Source: Enterobacteriaceae bacterium 4M9
GTDB taxonomy: Bacteria > Pseudomonadota > Gammaproteobacteria > Enterobacterales > Enterobacteriaceae
Assembly: GCA_010092695.1 (NCBI GenBank)
Contig: JAADJJ010000001.1
Span: 4,092,001-4,156,000, forward strand
Length of the DNA: 64,000 nucleotides
Direction: 5' to 3'
The notes under the pieces were generated by a model that worked only from the letters and a program-made list of their open reading frames with translations, was not told the origin of the DNA and did not search any database. A program made the translations under genes and the position numbers. This document shows positions 9,084-18,055 of the stretch, in pieces (positions within the stretch are counted from its first letter, which is position 1; each line of letters begins with the position of its first letter).

Positions 9084-10027
9084 GCTGCTTGCGTCCTTTC
9101 TGCAATACGCAGTACTGAACTACGGGCACGCGGGTTTTCTCCCACTTCTTCTTCGCCCGGCATCATTTTTGTTATTGTTTTAAGCTGGCGACCGCCCAGT
9201 TGGCTGAGCTGCGCCTCTGTCATCGGGATCCCGGCCGGAACCTGCGGACCACGGCTGCATTCGCGCATAAAGCGCTTCACCAGCCTGTCTTCCAGCGAAT
9301 GGAAGCTAATGACAGAAAGCCGCCCACCCGGGGCCAGTACGTCCAGCGAGCTTTTTAGCGCCAGCTCTATTTCCTCCAGTTCACTGTTTACCCAGATGCG
9401 CACCGCCTGGAAGGTACGGGTCGCGGGGTGTTTGTATTTATCTTTTACCGGCGTTGCCGCAGCTACGACTTCAGCCAGCTCACGCGTGCGCGTCATCGGC
9501 GCTTCACGGTTGCGCTCAACAATGGCGCGTGCAATGCGCCTGGCAAAACGCTCTTCACCGTAGGCTTTTAACACCCAGGCAATATCGGCTTCTTCTGCCG
9601 TTTGTAACCACTGTGCTGCCGACTGCCCACGCGTGGGGTCCATCCGCATATCCAGCGGTCCATCGCGCATAAAGGAAAAGCCACGCTCCGGATCGTCAAG
9701 CTGCGGCGATGACACGCCAAGATCCAGCAAAATGCCGTCAACCTTACCGGTCAACCCGCGCTCGCTGACATACTCTGCCAGCGCGGAAAAAGGACCATGC
9801 ACGATAGAAAAGCGCGGATCGTTTATCCCCTGTGCCACAGCCACGGCCTGCGGATCGCGATCGATAGCGATCAACCGTCCTGCCTCTCCCAACTGAGAGA
9901 GAATTAAACGGGAGTGGCCGCCGCGACCAAATGTACCGTCAATGTAGATACCATCCTGGTGAATATTCAGGCCGTTAACGGCCTCATCGAGCAGTACCGT
10001 GGTGTGTTTAAAATTTTCTACCGTCAT
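9080..10027 (-). CDS. rsmH: RsmH, 16S rRNA C1402 N4-methyltransferase
   Basis: SAM-dependent methyltransferase (formerly MraW) that modifies the ribosomal P site at m4Cm1402. It is 315 residues. The SAM-binding region GTFGRGGHS is at about residues 30-38, and the family signatures LDLGVSSPQLDDPERGFSF, RTFQAVRIWVN and SFHSLEDR are all present. The start shares one base with the mraZ stop. It is second in the mra operon. Confidence 0.98.
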   Translation of the reverse strand: MTVENFKHTTVLLDEAVNGLNIHQDGIYIDGTFGRGGHSRLILSQLGEAGRLIAIDRDPQAVAVAQGINDPRFSIVHGPFSALAEYVSERGLTGKVDGILLDLGVSSPQLDDPERGFSFMRDGPLDMRMDPTRGQSAAQWLQTAEEADIAWVLKAYGEERFARRIARAIVERNREAPMTRTRELAEVVAAATPVKDKYKHPATRTFQAVRIWVNSELEEIELALKSSLDVLAPGGRLSVISFHSLEDRLVKRFMRECSRGPQVPAGIPMTEAQLSQLGGRQLKTITKMMPGEEEVGENPRARSSVLRIAERTQAA

Positions 10028-10485
10028 TACAATGACAAATCCTGCAATCGCTCAGAAAGCCCGGAGGCTGAGGACTGCTCAGCTTCGATATCTTCCGTGA
10101 CCTGTTTATGCCAGGTCGCTTCATCCCACAGCTCAAATTTATTGAACTGACCAACCAGCATGATTTCTTTTGTCAACCCAGCGTGCTGCCTCAATACAGG
10201 CGTGAGCAGCAGACGACCAGCGCTGTCCATCTGACATTCGCTGGCATGGCCCAGCAGCAAACGCTGTACCCGCCGCTCAACGGGATTCATGCTGGACAAA
10301 CGCGATAACTTTTGTTCAATCACTTCCCATTCGGGCAGTGGGTAAAGCAGCAGGCACGGGTTATGGATGTCAATGGTGCAAACCAGTTGACCGGATGCGT
10401 TCTCGACCAGCTTATCCCGGTAACGGGTAGGTACGGCAAGCCGCCCTTTGCTGTCGAGATTGACTACCGTTGCCCCACGGAACAT
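10027..10485 (-). CDS. mraZ: MraZ, transcriptional regulator of the dcw cluster
   Basis: First gene of the dcw operon. It encodes a 152-residue protein with two SpoVT/AbrB-type half-domains, each carrying the DxxxR signature: DSKGRL near residue 11 and DSAGRL near residue 92. In E. coli MraZ forms a ring-shaped oligomer, binds TGGGN repeats in its own promoter region and represses the operon. Matching repeats lie upstream here, so autoregulation is likely. Confidence 0.97.
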   Translation of the reverse strand: MFRGATVVNLDSKGRLAVPTRYRDKLVENASGQLVCTIDIHNPCLLLYPLPEWEVIEQKLSRLSSMNPVERRVQRLLLGHASECQMDSAGRLLLTPVLRQHAGLTKEIMLVGQFNKFELWDEATWHKQVTEDIEAEQSSASGLSERLQDLSL

Positions 10486-10513
10486 GTCAGCCTCACCCTC
10501 TAATGACCCTTTT

Positions 10514-10538
10514 CACCACTTTGCCCCACAAATTCCCA
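10514..10538 (-). promoter_or_regulatory. MraZ operator: three TGGGN-type repeats
   Basis: On the minus strand three 5-base repeats (TGGGA, TGGGG, TGGTG) sit exactly 10 bp apart at 10534-10538, 10524-10528 and 10514-10518, downstream of the mra -10 and upstream of mraZ. The motif and 5-bp spacer match the known MraZ operator of E. coli. The third copy deviates at one base. Confidence 0.85.
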
Positions 10539-10546
10539 CATAAAGA

Positions 10547-10576
10547 AGTTTACGGAGCGGAGGAAAACCTTGTCAA
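10547..10576 (-). promoter_or_regulatory. mra promoter (sigma-70) of the dcw operon
   Basis: A perfect -35 TTGACA (10571-10576) and a -10 TAAACT (10547-10552) are separated by 18 bp, reading toward mraZ. Position and sequence correspond to the E. coli Pmra promoter, which drives most of the cluster. Confidence 0.85.
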
Positions 10577-11020
10577 GCCAGCATCGGAATTAAGTCGGGG
10601 CAAAAAAAGGCGTTTAGCGGCGAATACTCACCCTAAATAAAACGATTAGCTCTGCGATATGAAATTAACGCCATGAATCGTTGCGAAAAAAATGAACACC
10701 AACCATCAGACTCATTAATAAAATTGCGGATAAAAAAGAAGTGAATCGATGTGTCCACTTTGCGACGCGGGCGGCATTTTAAGGTAATTCACAGGGGATG
10801 AACAGCGCCGGATAGCGCGACATTAGTCCAGGAGACGCACAACAGCGCCCCACTCACACCGGGCGGTTTGGGCGATAGCCGGGCATCAGTAAAGGTAGTG
10901 AGAGAAACGGTTTAAAATGTAAGAAAGGATTTTTGCACGTGGAATTAAAATATCAATTTCAGATAATTTAGGGCTTTCTGATTATTTTTACTCCGTAAGT
11001 AATAGATTAATCTCAATTAT
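10577..11020. other. Intergenic region upstream of the mra promoter, no gene seen
   Basis: About 440 bp between the mra promoter and the end of cra, relatively A+T rich. No reading frame resembles a known protein, and I saw no strong hairpin apart from the cra-proximal one described separately. E. coli has a comparably sized gap here. Confidence 0.6.
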
Positions 11021-11039
11021 CAGGCGGCCATGCCGCCTG
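11021..11039 (-). terminator. Hairpin after cra, possible terminator
   Basis: An 8-bp G+C-rich inverted repeat (CAGGCGGC/GCCGCCTG) sits 5 bases past the cra stop. It is followed on the minus strand by ATAATTGAGATT rather than a clean T run, so termination is plausible but weak. Confidence 0.5.
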
Positions 11040-11044
11040 AACAA

Positions 11045-12049
11045 TTAAATGCGACTTAAATTGCCTCGCCGCCATAAATTTCTTCTGATGCGCGTCAAAC
11101 CGGGTTGTGGTTTGCGCGGTTCATCAAGGCTTGCCAGCACAAGTTCCAGCACACACTCAGCCACATCGCGGTGGCGCTGCGCCACGGCAAGCACCGGGCA
11201 TTGCAGAAAGTCGAGTAATTCATGGTCGCCAAAGGTGGCAATGGCCAGATCTGGCGGCAGGCGCCCTTCACGACGTAGCGTGACATCCATAACCCCCTGC
11301 AGCAGCGCAAACGACGTCGTGAACAGTGCCTGCGGCATCGGGTTATTTTCAAGCCAACGGCTAAACAGTGCACTCGCCGCCTCGCGCTCATAACTGTCGG
11401 CATATAAAAAATTCACTTCGCGCGGGTCATCCTGCCAGGCTGTACGAAAGCCCTGCTCACGCAAAAAGCTGACCGACAGCTCTGGCAACGCGCCAAGATA
11501 AAGCACGCGTTCAGCCGGGAACTTACGCAGTTCGGCGGCCAGCATCTGTGAATCATCCTGATCGGCACCCACTACGCTAATAAAGTGTTCGCGATCCAGT
11601 GCGCGGTCCAGCGCGATAATCGGGAACGAGCCGTTAGCCCAGCGCTGGTAAAAGGGGTGTTCCGGCGGCAACGACGTCGAGACAATAATTGCATCGACCT
11701 GACGCTGTAACAGATGTTCCACGCAGCGCATTTCGTTATCAGGCTGGTCTTCAGAACAGGCAATCAGCAGTTGATAACCGCGCTGGCGCGCCTGGCGCTC
11801 AAGGTAATTCGCAATGCGGGTATAACTGGTGTTTTCCAGATCAGGGATCACCAGGCCAATTGAGCGTGTGCGTCCGGCACGCAAACCTGCGGCTACGGCA
11901 TTCGGGTGATAGTTATGCTCGCGCACCACCGCCATCACCTTTTCCACAGTTTTATCGCTTACGCGGTACTGCTTGGCTTTGCCATTAATGACATAACTCG
12001 CCGTTGTGCGCGACACGCCAGCGAGACGCGCAATTTCATCCAGTTTCAC
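11045..12049 (-). CDS. cra: Cra (FruR), catabolite repressor/activator
   Basis: LacI-family regulator of carbon flow that responds to fructose phosphates, repressing glycolytic genes and activating gluconeogenic ones. It is 334 residues as in E. coli. The N-terminal helix-turn-helix reads MKLDEIARLAGVSRTTASYVING, followed by the hinge and a periplasmic-binding-protein-like effector domain. The start is GTG behind AAGGGG, as I recall for E. coli fruR. It lies between ilvH and mraZ, the E. coli order. Confidence 0.97.
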   Translation of the reverse strand: MKLDEIARLAGVSRTTASYVINGKAKQYRVSDKTVEKVMAVVREHNYHPNAVAAGLRAGRTRSIGLVIPDLENTSYTRIANYLERQARQRGYQLLIACSEDQPDNEMRCVEHLLQRQVDAIIVSTSLPPEHPFYQRWANGSFPIIALDRALDREHFISVVGADQDDSQMLAAELRKFPAERVLYLGALPELSVSFLREQGFRTAWQDDPREVNFLYADSYEREAASALFSRWLENNPMPQALFTTSFALLQGVMDVTLRREGRLPPDLAIATFGDHELLDFLQCPVLAVAQRHRDVAECVLELVLASLDEPRKPQPGLTRIRRNLWRRGNLSRI

Positions 12050-12178
12050 GGTTGCCCCTTCAGAATCTGATATACGGTAACCTTATCCGTACGAAAGTTC
12101 AGGTTACATCTTTTAACAATCTACCCGCAGAGTAAACGGCAGAGCAACCGCTTTTAAATCCATGCCGCTCTGATTGGC

Positions 12179-12206
12179 AAAAAAAAACCCGGCAAAATTG
12201 CCGGGC
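12179..12206 (-). terminator. Rho-independent terminator after ilvH
   Basis: A perfect 8-bp stem (CCCGGCAA with TTGCCGGG, 2-base loop, 12188-12205) is followed on the minus strand by nine T residues. It lies 25 bases past the ilvH stop. Confidence 0.92.
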
Positions 12207-12230
12207 TTGTGAGCCAGCGCATACTCTGGC

Positions 12231-12722
12231 TTAACGCATTATTTTATCGCCGCGGGAAAGTCCCACCACGCCGGAACGCGCCACTTCAACAATTTTGGCA
12301 ACATCGCGGATAGTCGCCAGGAAGGCATCAAGCTTTTCGCTGGTCCCGGCCATCTGCACGGTGTAGTGGCTCGGGGTCACGTCGATAATCTGACCACGGA
12401 AAATTTCCGCGCTCCGCTTCACCTCTTCACGCCCGTAACCGCTGGCCTGCACTTTCACCAGCATGATTTCGCGCTCAACGTGCGAACCCTGTCCCAGTTC
12501 GCTTACGCGCAGCACATCCACCAGTTTATGCAGCTGCTTTTCGATTTGCTCGATGGTCTTTTCATCACCAACCGTCTGGATAGTCATCCGCGACAGTGTG
12601 GGATCCTCAGTTGGTGCCACCGTCAGGCTTTCGATATTGTAGCCACGCTGAGAGAACAAACCGACCACGCGCGACAGTGCACCTGATTCGTTTTCCAGTA
12701 AGACAGATAATATCCGGCGCAT
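12231..12722 (-). CDS. ilvH: IlvH, acetolactate synthase III regulatory subunit
   Basis: Regulatory subunit that activates IlvI and gives it valine feedback inhibition in branched-chain amino acid synthesis. It is 163 residues from MRRILSVLLEN, exactly the E. coli length. An in-frame start 10 codons upstream would overlap ilvI and is not favoured. An N-terminal ACT domain (residues 1-80, with ENESGALSRVVGLFSQRGYNI) is followed by the small C-terminal domain. It starts 2 bases after ilvI ends. Confidence 0.97.
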   Translation of the reverse strand: MRRILSVLLENESGALSRVVGLFSQRGYNIESLTVAPTEDPTLSRMTIQTVGDEKTIEQIEKQLHKLVDVLRVSELGQGSHVEREIMLVKVQASGYGREEVKRSAEIFRGQIIDVTPSHYTVQMAGTSEKLDAFLATIRDVAKIVEVARSGVVGLSRGDKIMR

Positions 12723-12724
12723 AA

Positions 12725-14449
12725 TCAGGTTCTCTCCGTTTTGCTCAGCCACATTTCATCCATTGCACCACCGCGCACCTGCATGGGGTAGACGTGTTCC
12801 GTACCATCGACGGTGACATCAACAAATACCAGGCGTCCGGCACGCACCTGCTCCAGCGCCTCAGCCAGTTTACTTTCCAGCTCCTGCGGTTTAGTGATGC
12901 TGATACCGACATGGCCGTAAGCTTCTGCCAGACGCACAAAGTCTGGTAAAGACTGCATGTACGACTGGGAATGGCGCCCGGAATAGATCATGTCCTGCCA
13001 CTGTTTCACCATGCCGAGATAGCGGTTATTGAGATTCAAAACCAGCACCGGCAACGCATACTGCAGCGCAGTAGACAACTCCTGGATATTCATCTGGATA
13101 CTGCCATCACCGGTAACGCACACCACGGTCTCTTCAGGCAGCGCCAGCTTCACGCCCAGCGCAGCAGGCAGGCCGAAACCCATCGTGCCAAGACCGCCTG
13201 AGTTTATCCAACGACGCGGCTTATCGAAGGCGTAATGCAGCGCGGCGAACATTTGATGTTGGCCCACGTCAGAGGTCACATACGCATCACCACCGGTCAG
13301 ACGATAAATGGTCTCAATGGCCGCCTGTGGTTTGATAGTCTCACTGTCGCTATCGTATTTCAGGCAGTTACGCGCCCGCCACTGCGCAATCTGCTGCCAC
13401 CAGTCGCGAATATCATCCAGCGGCTGCACGGACTCTTCCTGATCAACAAGCTCCAGCATCTGCTGCAACACCTGGAGTGCATCACCAACAATAGGCACAT
13501 CCGCCGTCACGGTTTTAGAAATAGACGCCGGATCGACATCAATATGCAGCACCGTAGCGTTCGGGCAATACTTCGCCAGATTGTTAGTGGTGCGATCATC
13601 AAAACGGACACCCACGGCAAAAATCACATCAGCGTTATGCATCACCATATTGGCTTCATACGTGCCGTGCATGCCAAGCATCCCCAGCGCCTGTTGGTGC
13701 GTGCCAGGGAAAGCACCCAGCCCCATTAGCGAGGACACTACCGGAATATTCAGGCGTTCAGCGAGGGTTTTTAGTTCTTCATGACAGCCTGAGCTAATCG
13801 CACCGCCGCCCACGTACATGACGGGTTTCTTTGCCGCCGCCAGCGTATGCAATGCACGTTTAATCTGGCCTTTATGGCCCTGCGTGGTGGGGTTATAGGA
13901 ACGCATACTGACGGCGTCCGGCCAGACGTAAGGCAGTTTGTTGGCTGGATTAAGAATATCTTTAGGTAAATCCACCACCACCGGGCCAGGACGGCCGCTC
14001 GCCGCCAGCCAGAAGGCCTTTTTCAGAACGGTGGGAATATCTTCTGTTTGTTTTACAAGGAAGCTGTGTTTCACCACAGGGCGGGAAATCCCGACCATAT
14101 CGCATTCCTGGAAGGCATCATAACCAATCAGCGACGTTGCAACCTGCCCTGACAGCACGACCATGGGAATCGAATCCATATATGCTGTGGCTATCCCGGT
14201 TATCGCGTTCGTGGCTCCTGGTCCGGATGTGACCAACACAACACCAACCTCGCCAGTGGCACGCGCCAGGCCGTCTGCCATATGCACTGCCGCCTGCTCA
14301 TGGCGTACCAGCACATGATCGATACCACCAATCGTATGGAGCGCATCGTAAATATCCAGCACCGCGCCTCCCGGGTAGCCGAATACTTGCTTCACGCCCT
14401 GGTCGATGAGAGATCGCACGACCATCTCGGCTCCTGACAACATCTCCAT
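12725..14449 (-). CDS. ilvI: IlvI, acetolactate synthase III large subunit
   Basis: Thiamine-diphosphate and FAD-dependent enzyme that condenses pyruvate with pyruvate or 2-oxobutyrate, the first common step to Val, Leu and Ile. It is 574 residues as in E. coli. The N-terminal TPP-binding domain has the catalytic Glu in VRHEQAAVHMADG (about residue 50). The central FAD/DHON domain follows, then the C-terminal domain with the GDGSIQMNIQEL Mg/TPP motif and NNRYLGMV. A GGAGG ribosome site precedes the ATG. It forms a transcription unit with ilvH. Confidence 0.98.
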   Translation of the reverse strand: MEMLSGAEMVVRSLIDQGVKQVFGYPGGAVLDIYDALHTIGGIDHVLVRHEQAAVHMADGLARATGEVGVVLVTSGPGATNAITGIATAYMDSIPMVVLSGQVATSLIGYDAFQECDMVGISRPVVKHSFLVKQTEDIPTVLKKAFWLAASGRPGPVVVDLPKDILNPANKLPYVWPDAVSMRSYNPTTQGHKGQIKRALHTLAAAKKPVMYVGGGAISSGCHEELKTLAERLNIPVVSSLMGLGAFPGTHQQALGMLGMHGTYEANMVMHNADVIFAVGVRFDDRTTNNLAKYCPNATVLHIDVDPASISKTVTADVPIVGDALQVLQQMLELVDQEESVQPLDDIRDWWQQIAQWRARNCLKYDSDSETIKPQAAIETIYRLTGGDAYVTSDVGQHQMFAALHYAFDKPRRWINSGGLGTMGFGLPAALGVKLALPEETVVCVTGDGSIQMNIQELSTALQYALPVLVLNLNNRYLGMVKQWQDMIYSGRHSQSYMQSLPDFVRLAEAYGHVGISITKPQELESKLAEALEQVRAGRLVFVDVTVDGTEHVYPMQVRGGAMDEMWLSKTERT

Positions 14450-14809
14450 GCTTTGCCTCCAGGCTCTTGTTATTGACGGGTACAGAAGCGCTGTACACCG
14501 TCTGGCATGGCCCCGCGCCTGCCTGTTTGTTCCTTTAACATAACCGCTGAAAATCAGGCAAGCAATGCACCTTACGGTCTCTTACGCGCCTGAGCAGACT
14601 ATTCACTCTCTGCTAATTCGTCATTCGCCATGTGATGATCCAGCTATAAGCAAATCCGATAAATTAAAATTTCAAAAAAAAGGCAAAAATCAGCAGGAAA
14701 TCTAATTATTTTCCGTTTTCCCTTCAGTACCGCACAGGCCACACACAGGGCAAAACAAAATGCCAGATTAGTTATGAATTCTGGTTGATTGTATCGACAG
14801 AATAGCAAC
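14450..14809. other. ilvI-leuO intergenic region (ilvIH promoter region)
   Basis: 360 bp without a convincing gene. The part nearest leuO is A+T rich. In E. coli this interval holds the ilvIH promoter and several Lrp sites. A loose Lrp-like stretch (CAGAATTCATAACTA, minus strand near 14770-14785) is present, but I cannot assign individual sites with confidence. Confidence 0.5.
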
Positions 14810-15754
14810 TCAACGGCGGCAGGTGCTGATGAGTATTTCCTGCATCCACTGATGACCTTTATCGCGCCCGGCAGCTTCATGCCAGCACAAATAGCTGCGC
14901 CGGTTTTCCTGCCTGAGCGGCAGCGGCATTACTTTAAGATCAAGGCTTGCAGCAAATTCTTCACCCAGCCAGCGCGGTGCAATGGCCACCAGGTTGGTTT
15001 GTGAAACCACATTTAATACGCTGGTCATTGCCATACCCTGATAGGCAACCATGCTGCGTTTCTCCGGCGTATCGTACCAGGGCGCGCTAAATGACGTAAA
15101 ACTATCTAACGCAACTACGGCATGCTGCTCCTGATATATATCCTGCTCTCTTTTAAGATTATTCAAACGAGGGTGGGAATTTCCCGCAACCAGGACCATT
15201 TCGTCATAAAAGAGAGGAACGCAAGAAAATTCCGAACCTGGAAGTTCATCATAACCAATGACAAAACTGCCTTCCTGATGACGCAGCTGTTGTTCAATAT
15301 TTTGATTTAATGAAGAAGTAAACTGAAGTTGAATATGAGGCGCCAGTTTTTTAACACGATTATAAATTAATGACGTGAGTAAATTATCAAGAGGACTACA
15401 GATACAAAGATTAAAAACACGCTCGCTGGTATGAGGCTGAAATTGCGTGCCCGGTAATTCATTCTGAATGAGCTGCAGCGCCTGCCGCGTTGATTCAAAC
15501 AAACGCCACGCCCTTGGCGTGGGCTGGATACCGCGCCCAAAGCGTACGAACAGGTCATCTTCAAACATGAGCTTCAGACGGGCTACGGCGTTGCTGACCG
15601 CGGGCTGAGACATCCCCAGCATCTGTGCAGCACGCGTAATATTTTGTACCTGCATCACCGCATCAAAAACCGTGAGTAGATTGAGATCCACTTGACGCAA
15701 ATGCGACTTTATTCCTTCAACAGCATCCAGGTTGTCTGGTTTTTCCTCAGACAT
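14810..15754 (-). CDS. leuO: LeuO, LysR-type global regulator
   Basis: LysR-family protein that in enterics counteracts H-NS silencing and affects leu, cas and many stress genes. The chosen start (MSEEKPDN) has GGGGA 6 bases upstream and gives 314 residues, the E. coli length; an ATG four codons earlier lacks a ribosome site. The N-terminal winged helix includes VDLNLLTVFDAVMQVQNITRAAQMLGMSQPAVSNAVARL, followed by the effector-binding domain and a C terminus (WHEAAGRDKGHQWM) nearly identical to E. coli. It is divergent from leuLABCD. In E. coli LeuO can activate type I-E cas genes, which is of interest given the I-E array in this window. Confidence 0.96.
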   Translation of the reverse strand: MSEEKPDNLDAVEGIKSHLRQVDLNLLTVFDAVMQVQNITRAAQMLGMSQPAVSNAVARLKLMFEDDLFVRFGRGIQPTPRAWRLFESTRQALQLIQNELPGTQFQPHTSERVFNLCICSPLDNLLTSLIYNRVKKLAPHIQLQFTSSLNQNIEQQLRHQEGSFVIGYDELPGSEFSCVPLFYDEMVLVAGNSHPRLNNLKREQDIYQEQHAVVALDSFTSFSAPWYDTPEKRSMVAYQGMAMTSVLNVVSQTNLVAIAPRWLGEEFAASLDLKVMPLPLRQENRRSYLCWHEAAGRDKGHQWMQEILISTCRR

Positions 15755-16244
15755 ACGTTTCCCCATTAAAAGCAGCCATTCCTTTTAACACGGCCAAATG
15801 CCGTGCTACCTCACATTTAAATAAAACCAGATGAGAACGCCGTGTGGATTAAATGATTCTTAAACCATCCTGTAGAGAATATCCCTAAAAATGTGAGCCA
15901 TGTAAAATCGGCCCATCCAGCATATAGTAACTGCACCGGCGCAATCAAAGCATAATTTTATTACTGGCACAATTCATTCACAAGACAAATACAAAGCCAC
16001 AATACATTTTGAAAATAAATAGTTTTATCGTGGCTGTTGAGAACCGCAGGCAATAAAATATCTTTTCGGCTCGCAGTAAAATAAAAGACAACTTTCAGCC
16101 TTAACTAAAAAACCAGGCGTGAAAATTGTGACGAACATCAAAAACAGTAATTGTATCTGTCCTAAAAGCACGAAACAGAATATTTGCCGAAATCCCTTTT
16201 CCAGCTTTGACGTTTTGGTTACGTAATGGGTTTACACAAAATTG
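15755..16244. other. A+T-rich leuO-leuL divergent control region
   Basis: About 490 bp with no supported gene. It is A+T rich between roughly 15830 and 16160, as expected for the H-NS/LeuO-controlled leuO promoter region of enterics. A short minus-strand frame (16101-16310) runs across the leuL promoter and is not credible. Confidence 0.6.
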
Positions 16245-16274
16245 TTGACAGCGCCCCCCGTATTCAAGTACCAC
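16245..16274 (+). promoter_or_regulatory. leuL promoter
   Basis: A perfect -35 TTGACA (16245-16250) is followed, 18 bp downstream, by a poor -10 (TACCAC). The stretch aligns well with the E. coli leuLABCD promoter as I recall it, including the TATCGC just downstream. The -35 is secure and the exact -10 is not. Confidence 0.7.
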
Positions 16275-16309
16275 TAAGGGTATCGCTGAATTTGATACGG
16301 GGTTATCCA

Positions 16310-16393
16310 ATGTTCACTATTGTTCGTCTAGCCGGCCTACTACTAAACGCCTTCACTGTGCGCGGTAGTCTGGTGGACAACACTCAACATTGA
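16310..16393 (+). CDS. leuL: leu operon leader peptide LeuL
   Basis: A 27-residue frame beginning MFTIVRLAGLLLNAF and ending in TQH. It carries rare CTA leucine codons at residue 7 and in a run at residues 10-12. Slow decoding of these codons when charged tRNA-Leu is scarce would favour the antiterminator over the terminator downstream. E. coli and Salmonella leaders have four adjacent leucines; here there are three plus one nearby. An attenuator hairpin follows the stop by 20 bases, which supports the call. Confidence 0.93.
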   Translation: MFTIVRLAGLLLNAFTVRGSLVDNTQH

Positions 16394-16413
16394 GATAACC
16401 TTCCAGAACGATA

Positions 16414-16442
16414 AAAACCCGCGCCACTGCGCGGGTTTTTTT
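16414..16442 (+). terminator. leu operon attenuator
   Basis: A 7-bp stem (CCCGCGC/GCGCGGG, 4-base loop, 16418-16435) is followed by seven T residues, between leuL and leuA. This is the leucine-responsive attenuator. Confidence 0.93.
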
Positions 16443-16485
16443 ATGCTCGATGCAGGGCGCTTAAGACAGAACAAGGACCCAACCC

Positions 16486-18054
16486 ATGAGCCAACAAGTC
16501 ATTATTTTTGATACGACCTTACGTGATGGTGAACAGGCATTGCAGGCAAGCCTGAGTGTGAAAGAAAAGCTGCAGATTGCGCTGGCGCTGGAGCGTATGG
16601 GTATTGATGTAATGGAAGTCGGCTTCCCGGTCTCTTCACCGGGGGATTTTGAATCCGTGCAGACCATTGCCCGCCAGATTAAAAACAGCCGCGTGTGCGG
16701 ACTGGCGCGCTGCGTGGAGAAAGACATTGATGTCACCGCTGAAGCTTTACGCGTTGCCGAAGCCTTCCGTATCCATACCTTTATCGCCACCTCGCCTATG
16801 CACATTGCCACCAAGTTGCGCAGCACGCTGGACGAAGTGATTGAACGTGCGGTGTATATGGTCAAGCGCGCACGCAACTATACCGATGACGTCGAATTCT
16901 CCTGCGAAGACGCCGGGCGCACACCCATTGAAGACTTAGCGCGCGTGGTCGAAGCCGCCATTAACGCAGGTGCGACTACCGTTAACATCCCGGACACCGT
17001 GGGCTACACCACCCCCAGCGAATACGGCAACATCATCTCCTCTTTATACCAGCGCGTTCCCAACATCGACAAAGCCATCATTTCCGTTCACACCCATGAC
17101 GATTTAGGCATGGCGGTCGGCAACGCCATTGCGGCCGTGCAGGCGGGCGCACGCCAGGTCGAAGGCACGCTCAACGGCATCGGCGAGCGCGCCGGTAACT
17201 GTGCGCTGGAAGAGGTCATCATGGCGATAAAAGTGCGCAACAAAATGATGAACCTGCACACCAACATTAATCACAACGAAATCTGGCGTACCAGCCAGAC
17301 CGTGAGCCAAATCTGTAATATGCCGATTCCGGGCAACAAAGCGATAGTCGGAGCCAACGCCTTCGCGCACTCCTCCGGCATCCACCAGGACGGCGTGCTG
17401 AAAAACCGCGAAAACTACGAAATCATGACCCCGGAGTCCATTGGCCTGAACCAGGTACAGTTGAACCTGACCTCTCGCTCCGGTCGCGCTGCCGTGAAGC
17501 ACCGCATGGAAGAGATGGGCTATAAAGACAGCGAGTACAACATGGACGACCTGTACGACGCCTTCCTGAAGCTGGCCGACAAAAAAGGCCAGGTGTTTGA
17601 CTACGACCTGGAAGCGCTGGCGTTCATCAACAAACAGCAGGAAGAGCCAGAGCATTTCCGCCTGGACTACTTCACCGTACAGTCCAGCTCCAGCGAAATG
17701 GCAACGGCGTCTGTGAAGCTTGCCTGCGGTGACGAAATTAAAACAGAAGCCGCAACCGGCAACGGCCCGGTAGATGCGGTCTATCAGGCCATCAACCGCA
17801 TTACTGACTTCAATATTGAACTGGTCGATTACAAGCTGGGCGCGAAAGGCCACGGTAAAAACGCGCTGGGCCAGGTGGACATTGTGGTCAACTACCACGA
17901 ACGTCGCTTCCACGGCGTGGGGCTCGCGACCGATATCGTCGAATCCTCAGCCAAAGCCATGGTGCACGTGCTGAACAACATCTGGCGCGCCAACGAAGTC
18001 GAAAAAGAATTACAACGCAAACAAATCAAAGAACAAAATCAGGAAACCGTGTGA
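16486..18054 (+). CDS. leuA: LeuA, 2-isopropylmalate synthase
   Basis: Condenses acetyl-CoA with 2-oxoisovalerate, the committed step of leucine synthesis, under leucine feedback inhibition. It is 522 residues (E. coli 523). The N-terminal TIM barrel begins with the DTTLRDGEQ metal and catalytic motif (residues 9-17) and contains HTHDDLGMAVGN. The C-terminal regulatory domain includes the conserved GNGPVDA. It is first structural gene of the operon and is followed one base later by leuB. Confidence 0.98.
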   Translation: MSQQVIIFDTTLRDGEQALQASLSVKEKLQIALALERMGIDVMEVGFPVSSPGDFESVQTIARQIKNSRVCGLARCVEKDIDVTAEALRVAEAFRIHTFIATSPMHIATKLRSTLDEVIERAVYMVKRARNYTDDVEFSCEDAGRTPIEDLARVVEAAINAGATTVNIPDTVGYTTPSEYGNIISSLYQRVPNIDKAIISVHTHDDLGMAVGNAIAAVQAGARQVEGTLNGIGERAGNCALEEVIMAIKVRNKMMNLHTNINHNEIWRTSQTVSQICNMPIPGNKAIVGANAFAHSSGIHQDGVLKNRENYEIMTPESIGLNQVQLNLTSRSGRAAVKHRMEEMGYKDSEYNMDDLYDAFLKLADKKGQVFDYDLEALAFINKQQEEPEHFRLDYFTVQSSSSEMATASVKLACGDEIKTEAATGNGPVDAVYQAINRITDFNIELVDYKLGAKGHGKNALGQVDIVVNYHERRFHGVGLATDIVESSAKAMVHVLNNIWRANEVEKELQRKQIKEQNQETV

Positions 18055-18055
18055 C

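Noticed and set aside
14644..14880. 78-codon minus-strand frame after leuO
   Set aside because: It overlaps the leuO 3' end out of frame and is A+T-rich intergenic sequence with no ribosome site.
17104..17913. 269-codon minus-strand frame opposite leuA
   Set aside because: Antisense shadow with repetitive Val/His content.
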